Part shown: positions 13,981 to 27,385 of the stretch, one piece after another
Layout of the letters: each line of letters opens with the position of its first letter
How positions within the stretch are numbered: the stretch's first letter is position 1
Source of the DNA: Melanocharis versteri
Taxonomy: Eukaryota; Chordata; Aves; Passeriformes; Melanocharitidae
Reading direction: 5' to 3'
Assembly (NCBI GenBank): GCA_013397845.1
Contig: VZTG01006312.1
Location: 186,001 to 250,000 of the forward strand
DNA length: 64,000 nt
The notes under the pieces: model-generated
Databases searched by the model: none
What the model saw: only the letters and a program-made list of their open reading frames with translations
What the model was told of the DNA's origin: nothing
Position numbers and translations under genes: made by a program

Positions 13981-16900
13981 GTGCGCCTACAAAAAGCGAT
14001 GGCAGCCCTTCAGTGCTGGTATTTAGCAACATTAGTATCTTAGGCACTACGAGACAGTCTGTGTGCCTTCTGAAAAACCCTCAGCAGAAAGAATTGTTCC
14101 ACCCTATTAAATCTTTCTATTATACATTCTCTATTATTAGATATTGCTATTTTAAGCTCTTCTCCAGGTCTTACAACAAAACTGTATAAACAGACTTCAC
14201 ACTGATAGCATTTAATTGCTTTGCATGTGCATTGGTTAATGCATGAATGATTCGAGCAATTAAGAGCCAGAGGTGCTGCTTAGTTTCCATCCTTATAGGA
14301 CCCAGGAAAATCTGGTGAAATAAAGCAATGATTTTCAACTGGACTCAGTCTGAAATCGTTTAGTGTATCTTCTGAAAAAAGAAAGCATGCAAAACATGCC
14401 TATGATCCTAGGGTTTAAAAGGTACCACTTTTATACCTTTTGGACTATCAGTATGACATTAATGCTTTTTCAAGCATATTTTAAGACTGCAAGAACAGTT
14501 ACCTTGTGGATGTCTATAGAACCAGAGCATTTAAAAGCAATTCTTCTAAAAGATGGATTACAATAGAGAAAGTTTATTTCATTCTTTATAAAATCAACTA
14601 AGCATTCAACCATTCAGTTAAGACAGGACCAATAATTTCCCCAAAGAAAGTTAGACAAGAATATACAGTGTCCATTTATGTGTCTAGTGAAGAAGCATTT
14701 CTTTGGAGAAATCGATTTGGTTTTGTCACTTTTTATCAACATATGGATCTATTTCCAACAATAAAAATATACTTTTATTTTTAGAATTACATATACATGC
14801 AAAATGCAAACACAGATAAAACACTATGCTTTTTACAGGAATAAGATTATTCTAAATTTCTAAGAAAGAGCTGAATTATGGTTCAAGAGAAACGAAACAA
14901 TGCTTATCATTCAGTGTTTTTCACTGTATTGCAACAACACTATTATTACATAAATTATATATAACATGAAAAAATATTTTCAATTTTAGAAGCAAGATGA
15001 ACAGAAGTACTTGTAAATAATTCATTACCCATATTCAGAATGAAACAGGATCTTTTTATGTTAATTCTAAGGAGACAAAGACCTTGAATTAGGACGTACT
15101 TTATCACAATCTCATAGACACTTAAAATTACTGAAATGTGAGGGTAATTTTGCTAGATAAACACCTGAGAGATTCTAAGGGCACCAGTCTCAAAACTGGC
15201 ATCAGTGGACACTTTTACTGGTCTTACCAGCTGGCCTGAACTGACACTAAAGGGGAAGCAGGAGGTCCTGTTAAAGGACCTGACAGTGACTGGTGTATAA
15301 ATTGAAACACATCAAAACACATCAACTGTAAAACTATACAGTTATCAAAACCATGATTTTACAAAGGTGCTGAATTGGATTTTTAACTTACAGCTTTCAT
15401 ATGCTTTCATAAAGAGCTGACATCCAGTGTCTGATAGCTATTGGAATATTTTTTTATTACTACAGATATTACATCAAGTCCAAAACCTTTTGTTACCAAT
15501 GCCAACCCATTATACAAATTTCTTTGTCTAAATAGCTTCATCTTACATATACATATTCTGGTTCCTAAATTTTGCGTATTTTGTTTAAAAGTTACGAGGC
15601 ATTTCTCATTGTTAATTATTAAAGAGATGCTAGGATAAACTTTGTGAATCTTTATGATAGTTCGTTTTTCTAAAACGCTTCAACAATCCAGACACCTGAA
15701 GTTAAACTGCAGAGGAATGGAGATATGAGCAAGATCTACCTTTTCCACAGACACTGTCCCTGATGTACCAACCATGAAGCTGTTCGAGCCATCATGCACC
15801 AAGCTTGGCTTCTTTCAGACAATGCACACTTGATCTGTAAGGAGATTCTCCTGGAGAAAGCTCATTCTCTGCATCAGACCAAGTTACACAAGTCAGTGTT
15901 GGCATGGGAGCCAGAGTGGCAAGGAGAAATAGCCATAAATATGGACTCTTACTTCCAAGAAATTCCATTTATAATTTGTAAATAAATAATTATTTAGACA
16001 TATATTATTTGTAAAAGAAGAATTTCTTTACTTCAACCAAGTCTAGAAAAGGCAATTGGCTGATGATCAAATATTGACTTGCAATTTGTAGGCAAACAGC
16101 TGGGAGAAAGCTGGATGTGCATCAGCCTTTACAGAGAGCTGACCTGGCAGCCAGGGAAAAATGAGCAGAAAGAGATTTCTGCATCTGCAGGTTACTGTAA
16201 TTAGTAAAGAGCATTCTGTGAAACTTCCTAAGACACAAAATTAGAACTGGCTCATTTTATTCATATAAAATAACAGAATTTCGTGTGGACAATTTGATGA
16301 CTACATTTAGCTTTCAGTTGTTAGCAGATTTTTCAGGGTGGAAAATAAGCAGACTACAGATGGAGAAAACATTGGAGCTGGCTCAGCAGGGTTAATTCTG
16401 GCATGATGCTGCATTACCAGTCAGCTGCGGTGCCTCAGCACCACACTCCAGGGACCGGGGTAATTGTGCATGGAGCTGGCAGGGAGTCAGGAGCTTTGTT
16501 AGCTCCTGATCAGCATTAACCATTCTAAATAAAGCTCAGCTCTACGCAGACAAATGTAGGTGACTCCACATGATCCTCATCAGTACCCTGGAGCTTTCTT
16601 CCATGGGCAGTATGCTATTTCCCCAATAACAGATAATGGAAAGTAACTACTAGCAGGAGAAAGATTTTGTCCAAAGCTGTTCCACTCCAGTTTCCGCCCT
16701 TCCATACAAAACTTCCCAAAAACATACAAGGAAAGGAGGAAGTTAGTGGAAGAAAGCAGACCTTTGCATTGTCACAGGTGCACAAACAAAAACCTGCAAT
16801 AAAGTGAAAAATGGAATTTGAATTTGGTGTGCTTATTACTAGAGAGTGAAAATGTTTCATCATCATGAGATGAGGTTTAACCATTACTGAGAATTCCATA

Positions 16901-17723
16901 AGGTTATAGTCCACACAAAGGAACACTTTCAGGGACTCAGAACCACTCTACAGAAATTAAGAAAAACTAAACAAACAATTCACCGGAATAACATCCTGTG
17001 ACAAGGTAAATTGGTAAAAGTAAAAATAAAAGGGGGCCAAAATGAAGGCCTAAATACAAAGGGAGACCAAATTAAGACTTCGGCACAACTAAATATAGGA
17101 TCAAAATCCACTAGATTGCTGGACAATTTACTAAAACACTCCTAGAATAAATCTGATATGGACAATAAGGAAAGTAAATTTGCATCAGAAGGTAAAAAAC
17201 TACAGTACCTATAAGCTCTGAATAAGACCTCTATAACCTCTAAAAGGTCACCATATTGTTAAATTGTACAAGAAAGTTTGCAATATTTGAAATGAAAAAT
17301 ACAGAGTCCATTTTGTATTTTTCTTATAAGATCAAGAGATTTCCAAAGTGAAATGTGAGCATATCTTTTTTCTACATTATAGAGATACAGAAACTTTCAA
17401 TGTTGAAGAAAATTGTGAGAAAATTTCCAGGGGCAAATTGTAAGTCAAGCCTTGCAATACCAAGTTTCCAAACCTTTAGATCAAAATACAACGGTGTTAA
17501 CAGATCAGGCCAGAGACAAGGAAGAACAAGCAGGGTAAGGACAGGATTTTTTTCTTACATCTATTAATTATTTGTAGCCAAAACTATTTTATCTGAATTG
17601 ACCAATAATGTGTTCTTGCAGATATTGATCACTATTGCAGTCTATTGATCCAATCCACAATCAGCTGAGTGCAATGGAAACAGCCTTTAATTAGGAAATT
17701 AAATGTGCCTGCAAAACAGATTC

Positions 17724-17740
17724 TTCTTTCTTTCTTTCTT
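17724..17740. repeat. Short (TTTC)n microsatellite
   Basis: Four tandem TCTT units on the plus strand. Short, likely polymorphic, with no other feature attached. Confidence 0.85.
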
Positions 17741-20700
17741 CATTCATCTCATCTTGAATCATATCAAATCTTTTATCTTCACACAGAATCCAATATAGAA
17801 CTCACCCTTTAATGATACACAATGAAAACATTTAAAAACCTTTTTAAAAAGCATAAAACCCAAGGGCACCTAGAACAAACTGTGCTTACCACATCCGTAC
17901 AGCACAGCAAGTGACTCAAGGATTCAGAGCAAGGCCTCTGAGCTGCACTGCTCAATTCAAGCCATTTCAGAGTACCTGGAGCAATGAGCTTCTTGAAGAC
18001 TGTCAGCAGCACCACAATCCACTGTGAAAAAATGAAACCACACTTGCCACACCATTGGGTGTATTTGCATATATATATTAATGATGGGAGTCCAATTCAA
18101 CCGTTCAGCTCAAATGCATCATTGTAGATAATTATTTTAAATGTTGCTAGAAAGAAGTTACTGTTACACAGCTTCAACAATAGATTATTCTAAATCTGTT
18201 TCAAAACCCATACAAAAATGGAATCTCAGCTTTTACTTACACTATCAATCTGCACTGAGTTATCACAAGTGTAGAAAAATAAGAAAGGTGCTATATGGTG
18301 TAGTTAAATGAAACAAAACAAGAAGATGAATTGCAACACTAGTAAGAGTTCTTCTGTCATCTGATTTTCCACAAAGCATTTTTAATTTTATAGTAAAATA
18401 TTGGAAACAAATTTGTTCAGAATGATCCCTCTGTGCTTCATAGAATTTTCAAGTACAATTCCCATTCTCAGCTAACGTGGTGATAGAAGCCATCTACTTG
18501 CTTCAGGAACACCTTTCCAGAATAAACAGAAAGAGTAAAACAATTATGAAATTGTAATTACAACTGGAAAAACTCATTGAAGGACTTAGTCTCTCAGAAA
18601 TTCCATCTTATAAATAAAACCAAAAATTATCAGCAGTGCAGAATTATAAAGACTGACTCCCAACACATGTCACAAAAAGGAATTTTAGAGAAACTTCTGT
18701 TCTAGAAGAATCCTCTGATTCAATCTGGAATAAAAAGAGATGCAATCCACTCACACCTCCAGGCTGATGTAGATGACTCTGCAATATGACCTCAGCAAAA
18801 AGGCACGTGGCTTCCACATTAGTTATTTGCCAAAGCAGAAATGAGATCTAAAAAAGCTAAAGACCCAAATACATTCTGAAATAACAGAATTACTTAACAG
18901 TAATAAGTGAAAGTCATCAGTGAAAGACAGGGTTAAGAAGATAGTCAAAAACAGGAAAATCTACTAAATTTTTCAAGCATTGAGCAAGTTTTACTAAATT
19001 TTTCAGAACTAAAATGTAGACAGTATTTCCAGCTGGTAAGAAACTGCTGAGGTTATTGCTGCTGAGCAAAAATATTTTACCTATAATAAGTCCAAAATTT
19101 GTCTAATAGGAATAAATTAAAATTAGCAGGTTTACTCTAGTTAGTTCTCTAGCATTCACTATGGAAATGAAAACCAGATTTGCTACCAAAAAAAAAAGGA
19201 AAGGAGAATAAATATGATTATTATATTTGGAAACTCATCAGTAATGAAAACTGACTATTTTTTCTCTAAATTATCTGCTTCTTGTATATCCCAATTCATA
19301 CCTTGATGCCAAAAATTAGTTCTTAATATTTCTATTTGTGTGAAATCCTATGGCAGATGTCTACGTCTGCCTCTGTATTAAAGAACAATGCTGGTCCAAG
19401 AGGACGCAAAATTCAAATATCCATACAGGTGGCTAAAAATAATCTGGGTTGCTGTATCCACGTGAACAATGGTATATAACATTATAATAGGACCAGAGAA
19501 ATTCATAATCCTTTCATACCTGTGAGAGTGCTAAGGACACCTGGAACACTATACAGCACCATTAATGCATTTATTCAGACCTGGAATACAGGCAGGTGCC
19601 AAAGGAAAGGCCAACAGTCAAATTCTCTGATACATTATGTGAATTCACCTAGCTGAGACACAGAAAATTCAAACCAACTATCCTTTAGTTATACCTAAAG
19701 AACTGTCAGTACCGAAATGAAAATCCCACAATGCCACTGAAATGCAAGCCAAGCAAGAAAAGAAGCTATTAGAATTTTTCAGCATCTAAATCCTCTTTGT
19801 CTAAGAGGAAAACAAACTATTTTTGGAAGCTAACTTTATTTATGCAACTCACAGTTAAAAGACAACACCAGAAGCTACAGAAATTCCATTCCTGAACTGC
19901 AGTGAACAGATGCCTAAGCATCAAACAAACTGGGAATCGAACAGATGTTATTCTGATAAAGGTAGAGGAAAACCAGAAAAACATACCTAGAAAATATTTC
20001 AAACAGATTGCCTTCTCATGGCCGTTTGAAGTATATATTTACTCATCTAGCTAGTACCCTCAAAAGTATTCCAAACCCTGTGAAGGTCAACGACAAGGGC
20101 AGCTTTGTGGTTCAAGAGCAGAGCTGCTGTGGATGTGGATGTCCGACCAGGGCCCCAGCCCAGTTTTCTCTTTCCAAACCAGCCATCACAGCAATGCAAA
20201 CTTCTCTTGCTCAGAGCATATTTTGTACATAAAATCAAAGCTTCTATAAGTGTCAGACTCCAGAGCACAGACACAAATGCTTTGTGATTAAGCCTGAATG
20301 TATTGATTTCCTCATTCTATTATGAATATCTATAGCAAATATTTCAGCTTATCTGTTATACAAGCTTAAAAGTCATTCAATAAAGTTTAACTTTTGTCCT
20401 TTTTTTTCCCCCAATACTGCCTGTATTTCATGTCTTAACTAAAGAAATGCAAACACACATCGTATTCCATACTAATCTTCATCCAGACCACTTCACGAGG
20501 TTTAAAGGGACTATGAATGACTTACTATTCTACTCATCCATAATTGCAGTAGAATGACTGGAACTGAAACACCCCTACGTCAACTTTGGTTCCCTCTGAG
20601 TTTGACATGATTGTCTTTAGAAAGAAAGCAAATTCTTCTAAAATGAAGGCTACAAGTTTCATCAGTTTAGCCTGATCGGCAATCAACCTAACACCTTCAC

Positions 20701-23700
20701 AATTCCCTTGAAAAACAGAAAACCTCATCTCTGTTATTTTAAAAAGACAGAGAAAAATAAACTGTGCAGATCAACAACTGGTACTCAACAGCTTTACAGT
20801 TATCTCCAAAATTAGATTAGGTAATGGCAAGGTTAACATCTAAATCAATACACCATTATATACTCAGGAACTTTTCTCTCTAGACACCACAAGTGGTAGA
20901 AACTTCTAGCTGAACATAGGGGTTATCAGAAAATGACAGTTCATTGATTAAAATGAGTTTTGCACTTGCACCTCTGATCAGAGGAGGCCAAATCACAGAT
21001 GTGTTTCTGACAGACATTTTCCCTCCCTACTGCAGCACTAATGCTCTGCTCCAAGATCAGGGAAAGCTGCCCCTTGAAGCCCTCAGCTGCAGCCCCACTC
21101 TCAAAGTCAGAAAAGATAATTTCAAAGCCATAAGACTGCCAGGGTAACTTGAAGTTCTCAAGACTTCACAGAACTTCAGCTTCCCAGAACTGCCCTGCTT
21201 ACAGCCCAAGGAGCCTGGAAGAGCCTCTGCTAGCCAGGAGCTGCCAGAGCTCAATAGCTGCTGGCAGAAAGAGCCCCACCTCCAAGTGGGGTGAACTTCC
21301 ACACTGTAGGCAAGGAGCTTCGAAAATCTGAGTATACAGAATAGAGCTGGATGCAAATGTATCTTGGAAAAGGAAAATGTCCTCAGAACTAGAAATCTGA
21401 AGCTGGAAAATGCTGCAGTACTGATTACAAAGTGAAAAGCACATACATCATGCAAAAATAACAAAGATGCTACACTTGTGTTTGCTGTATGTCATGTACT
21501 AAGGTTTGCTAGCACAGCTGTCATTCCGTAGTATCCTTCAGCTGATTGGTATAATGATTTACATTATGTCTCACGTAAACATAAAATATGCTTAAGTCAC
21601 TCACTAATACATTACATTAACAGAAAAGCCTCCATGTTCCTAAATCAAACACAATGAAGTTTGGGGCCACACCCTGGTTTGCCACACACTACTACCAGCA
21701 GGACTTGATAATCAGAGAGCAAACTGTAACTGATGGATCTATCCTGCTGTTCTTAAGCAGGCCTTCATGAAAAGGCAGAATCACTGTAACTATTGATCCA
21801 TCCTTTCTCACTCACCTGCAGAAAGAGTTGAAATTTGATGATTGCAGGGGAAGATGTTTAACTGGGGAGAAAGGTGTTTTGGAATCAAGTGGCACAGCTG
21901 ACTTTGCTCCTGCATTCTTTCACCTTAGAGAATTTCTTTGGTACATTCCAAGAAACCAAAACTCCAATGGTTACTGAAATAATGATTTCTAAACTTATAT
22001 TTTTTATTTTCACAGACAGAGAAATGACTATGAGTTTACATCAGCTTTAAGTGGTATCACAGTCATGTCCCAAGCAGCCTTCTAAAGATGTTCCATATTT
22101 TTAGAATCCTCTGTACAAGCCAGGTCCCCACACACCCTCTGAAAGATTATCAAGAATTTCTACAACATCAACTCAGTACCCTTCCATTACTTTTAAAAGG
22201 CAATAGTTAGACAAATTTTAACATTAGAGTCTGTTACAGTTATGTAAATTAAGTCAATTTGTCCTTCCTTCAATTAAACATGTTAATTTCCCAGGGGACT
22301 CAACACCATTTTTTCAGTTGTCACATATGCCATCATCACACAGTACACTGTAGCCTTAAAAAGAATTAATGAAGTATCTGATCTTACAGACCCTGCCTAT
22401 GTCAGTGAACCTCGTGTAACCCAACTCCCTGAAATTCAAAGCCGTTCTCAAATGAGAAAGTTTCTCAGATCCCCACACACAAGAACACAACCTTGGTGTT
22501 CCATAGTCACAATAAATGCCTGAAAACTCTCTCACAACCAGACAGCAGAAGTAGAAATCTCCAAGCAAAAAGCATTTAGTTCATAAACTATTATTAGACT
22601 TTTACATGTCCTTCTTCCTTCTGTTTAATGTTCTGTTTGTCTGAAAACGGTTAAATTTGCCTGAAAATTAGACTACAATAGAAGTACAAGTATATAGTCA
22701 ATCACAAGTTATTAACAGACTGCTAGGTATGTGTGAAACTTTAAAAATTTGTTTTGGTTAGCCATTACAGAAATTCGTTCACTAATTTGATTCTGACAAA
22801 GGTATTTAAAAAATTTCTTAATTTCTTCAGCAGAAGAAACCATATATCACCTTTAAAGCAAAGAAATAAATAAAATTTGCATGAATTTTTACAGATTTGC
22901 TGAGTTGAATGCACAAATCATTAAGGCTGAGTAAAAAACCTAAGAATTGTCATGTGGTTCTTGATGATAGTTACTGCCCTTACGGACAAACACAATTATT
23001 ATATACTTCAAAGGGAGAGCACAGCAACGTACCAAGTCTGGAAATTTACAAAAATTGTCCATTTATTTTCCTTAGCCACATGATTTGATTAACAGCTGAT
23101 GCCCAGAAGAATTTAACTGTCTCACTAAAGTTGGTTTTTTAAAGGATTGTCCTTGTCACAAGATTACCTTCAGACTCTTCCTGTTTGTCTCTGTATAAAA
23201 AGGAACAAGTAGTCCATCTCAGATTACTCAAATCTTTCCATATCTACTAATCTTTCTTGGGGTGATACCTATTTCTGCCTTCTCTATCTTGTAAATAAAG
23301 TTACCTGAACTTGATTTCAGGGAACCAAGTAGTATTTGTTCATGGAAGGGAACAATATTCTAGAACAGCTTCTGCTCTCTTGTGACATTATCTGCACATC
23401 TTTAAATTGCACGTTGAATGCCGAGGCTCAGTGAAGACTGTGCCACATACATCCACCAAAACTTATGCGTCGTCCTCCCAAAGAATCAGAGTTCATTTAT
23501 TTATTCAGAATAGGCATGCTTGACTGAAGTTATTCCTTCTCTTGTACTCTTGTTGACAACAAGCTTCAGCTTTATTAGATCCAGCACAAAGGACCAGATA
23601 AGGGCTACCTAGGCTGAAAGAGAGGCCCGCTGGAAAGAAAAGGAACCCTATCTTGTTACTTTCTTCACAGCAATTGCTCCTACAGCTACCCCAAAGTCTT

Positions 23701-26700
23701 CTCAAACTGACAATACGGTTGCTGTTGCAACTAATACACGAGGTACAACAAAGCTCTCAAAATCATTAACATTCAGTGACCTTATCTCAGTAAAACAACC
23801 CTACTTTCACAGTCAATTTGAATTCTGTTCTTACCTTATTCAAGAGCACCTTGTTCACAAACACCTTTGCTACAGAAGTCTTTGAAACACTGATCATTGA
23901 TATATTGCCCTGTTTCCAGTGGGAAAGAACATTATGAAACTAAATTAATCTGTAATCTGCTAGACTGAATATTTTCCAGATATAAAAATAGTCCAAGTAG
24001 TTGATTTTTTTATTTAATAAGAAGGCTTTTTCCATTAAAATTTAAATATATCCTGATAGGATCACTGATGTGTAATTCAGAATCTGGCATTTCAATACTA
24101 TGCTTCCTTATCAAGTGCTTCTCACTCAGCCTTCATATGTATTCACAAATTAACCTTTTGAACACCCAGGATTAACTGAATTTATAGAGAAGAAATATAA
24201 GTAAGAAGGTTCTATGAGTTTTTGCCCAGTGTGACTCAGCAAGGCAGTGAGAATTGCAAGCACCAAATCCTGATATTCCCATTTCTAGTCACTATGTATC
24301 ACTTCCAGACCTTTCTATAAAATTTACAGCTACTTTTTCAGGTTTACACCAGAATATAATAGTAAAAGTACATTATAATTGTCACAGCCTGTATTATTGT
24401 AAAGCAAACCAAGGTGAACTTGAAAAATAACATAGGGCAGTAATATGTATTGGTGAACTCAAACAGGCTCCATATGCAGCACACAAATCAGCTTTTGAGT
24501 GCATGAGTGCTTCTTTGTAAGAGATTAGACTCAGCCAATAGAAAAACTAAAGAGTTTTCTTATCAAACAAACATTACTTTCTCAATGTTTATTTTGACAT
24601 GCCTTTCCCTTGTTACAAAATTGTCAGAAAATTACAACTGAATCACAGGGTTTTTTCCTAATAATACAATTACAATTTATGTTTTGTGAATTCATATTGA
24701 CAAATGACAAGTTTCGCTCCAGAAGACATTTATTTTGGAGTTTACTTTATCCCAGTAACATATAAATTGGAAAAACTCTACAGAAACAAAAAGATGAATA
24801 AAACTACTTTTTTTCCTTAAAAAACCACTCAAGACTTTTTATAAACAATGCTCTACAGTGTCAAATGCACATACTAAACTGCTTTTACCTTCGGATTTTG
24901 ACTTAAATGCCACTAAGAAACTTTAATGCAATTAGCCCTACTTTTGCCAAAAAATGTGCTTTCAACTGATGTGGGTGCATTGGAAATTTGGATCCTTTCA
25001 TTTGGGGATCACCATACCACTAGGCAGGTTGCTGAGCTCAGCTTACCACACCAACCACAAGTATATAAAAAAAAAATTACTAATATTTGTGAAGCCTTCC
25101 CTCTAGTGCAATTGTCAAGAGAACAGGTAACCTCTCAGCATACATTAAAATAGGACTTAGCATTGCACAAAAACTTTATTTAGATTAACCAGCAAACAAC
25201 AGGAATATCATTAACTGAATTTATTCAGTTCAGAGAGGACATTGCAAAAAGAAAAATATTCGCTATATGCACACGGAGGGAAGAGCAGAATAACTCATTT
25301 TTTAAAGGGAAAAAATACAACAGGGGAATGCAATTAAATTGAAAGACAGAAAATTAAAACTAGCAAAGTTATTTTTTCCATGCAATTAAGATGTGGGATT
25401 AATTGGAACACAAATGTAACACAAAATATCACAGGGGTCTGATATTTAACAAGAACAGAGTGAACTATGAGAGCACCAAAAGCAACTGCAAAACCAATAA
25501 CCAACCAACCTGTGTTTGTGGTCAAGTGGACACTGTTTTCAGCAGACCCATATCTGCCTATTAGAACAGATTTTAATTTTAATTCATCTAAGATTTCTAG
25601 ACTCATGACCCCATGATCAAGAGAGATCCTGCTAAATGCCACTTCTGAAATTACTGATCTCAAAAAAGTACTTCTCAGAAGGGCAACATGTACAAGATTC
25701 TGAGAGACCGCGAAAGGAGGGGAGCAATCCCATTTCCTGTAACACTGAATCAAGTCATACAACTCCACTTGTATTGGGAACCTGCTCCACCAAAGATGAT
25801 TTCCAGAGCTACGCAATGTACACATGACAACATCAAGTTAGATTATTTCAAAGGAAAGTAAAACAAGGATGGTTTTTATGCAGATATCATTGCAAACTGA
25901 TTCTCTTAGATCAAAGAGTGTAAACTGCAATAAAATACAACATATGAAAAGCTGAAGCATCTTAGCATAGCATATCTTCTACTATTATTCAGTTACTTTA
26001 CACCTGATCCAGCTTTTTGCAATCTTTATTCACAAAAAATTATTGAAAACCAACATGTGAAACTTTCATTTATATGATGGGATTTTTCAGAACCAAATAG
26101 TTTGACCTGACTAGCCTTTAAAAAGAATTCTTCTTAACAAAGTTAAAGAGAGCATTTTGAGATACTGGAAAAGATGATACAAAGATTCCAAAGGTCAGTG
26201 TGTAGATGATAACTAAATAATAACCTCTTACATAACTGAGACAGTTTCAGTTATTGTATTATTCCAGTTTTATTCTACAGATATTTACAATAAATTTGTT
26301 TAGATCCCATGGCAAAAATCACAGCACAATTCTTTACTGACTGCTTAGGAAACTGCTGAATAGTCTCTTACTCACGTATTTTCACATGATATGCTTCAAG
26401 GCAAGATGCTACTTTGAAGCTTAAATTTCTGACTGCAAATACATTTCTACTACACTTAGAGAAACCAGGTATTAGAACAGCTAACATAAACTGGGTGGAG
26501 AAACTAGTTTTCACATTCGTGTATTCTGTGCTATACGAAACCACACATTGCCACACTGCAGAACTTCATCAGCTCCACTGCAACCCTGGAGATCAGAGTT
26601 CATGAGGTACCTGAACAACACTGCACTTGCAGACCACAAGAACTCACAGAAAACAAATTACACCCGTAAGCTCCACGTGACACACAACTGTAAATTGAAA

Positions 26701-27004
26701 AAAACCTCAACAATGACTGTGAAATGTGAATACAGTCATTTGTGACCAAAGGAGATGTAAACTAAGTGTCCTGAAATTCATACCAAATATTTTTCAGATA
26801 TCTAACAGTAATATTGACATCTTAGGAGTCCTGCCTGCACAGCAGGAAGTTTGTCAGCATCCAGTTACAGTCTAGACTTGATGTAAAACTGACATCTGTA
26901 ACAACAAGGAAATAATTCAAATGTCCAGCAAAGGGGAGGCGGGAACAGGACAAGAGTAACAGGCAAATGCAAAATCTAATGGGGAAAAAAACCCAGGGGT
27001 GTGT

Positions 27005-27385
27005 ATATATAGAATGGTTTCGTCTGGCAGGAACCTGAGGGAGTTCTCTGCTCCAAGCCCTGCTCAGGCCAAGGCGCTTGGGGTTTTGGCCACTCGAGCC
27101 CAGAATCTCCAAGGATGAAGGTCCTACAACTGTTCTAAATGCCTATTCCAGTGTTTGACCACCATCATTGCGAGGAATTTTTTTCCTTAGATTTAACTGG
27201 GACTTCCCCTACTGCAGCATGTGTATCCCCTCTCCTCCTTTCACAGATCACATCTGGGAAATATCTTGTGCCTGTTCTCTCCGACCATCCATTAGGTGGC
27301 TGAGAATGGCACTTGGATCCCCCTCAGTCGCCTCCAAGAAAAACAAACTGAGCTCTCACAGCCTCTTCTCACACATAGTATATTC
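27005..27385 (-). mobile_element. CR1 LINE fragment, old and diverged
   Basis: The plus strand reads like the reverse complement of an avian CR1 3' end. It starts with TATAGAATGGTTT near 27009, has a block around 27,145-27,215 (CCAGTGTTTGACCACC), and ends with a block around 27,345-27,370 (GAGCTCTCACAGCC). Many substitutions and deletions mean it is an old copy. It carries no intact coding frame. Confidence 0.75.

Noticed and set aside
25334..25825. 163-codon open frame on the minus strand, with hydrophobic segments near its end
   Set aside because: No recognisable family, no supporting splice or promoter context, and AT-driven hydrophobic composition. The 135-codon frame at 21057-21464 was dropped for the same reasons.
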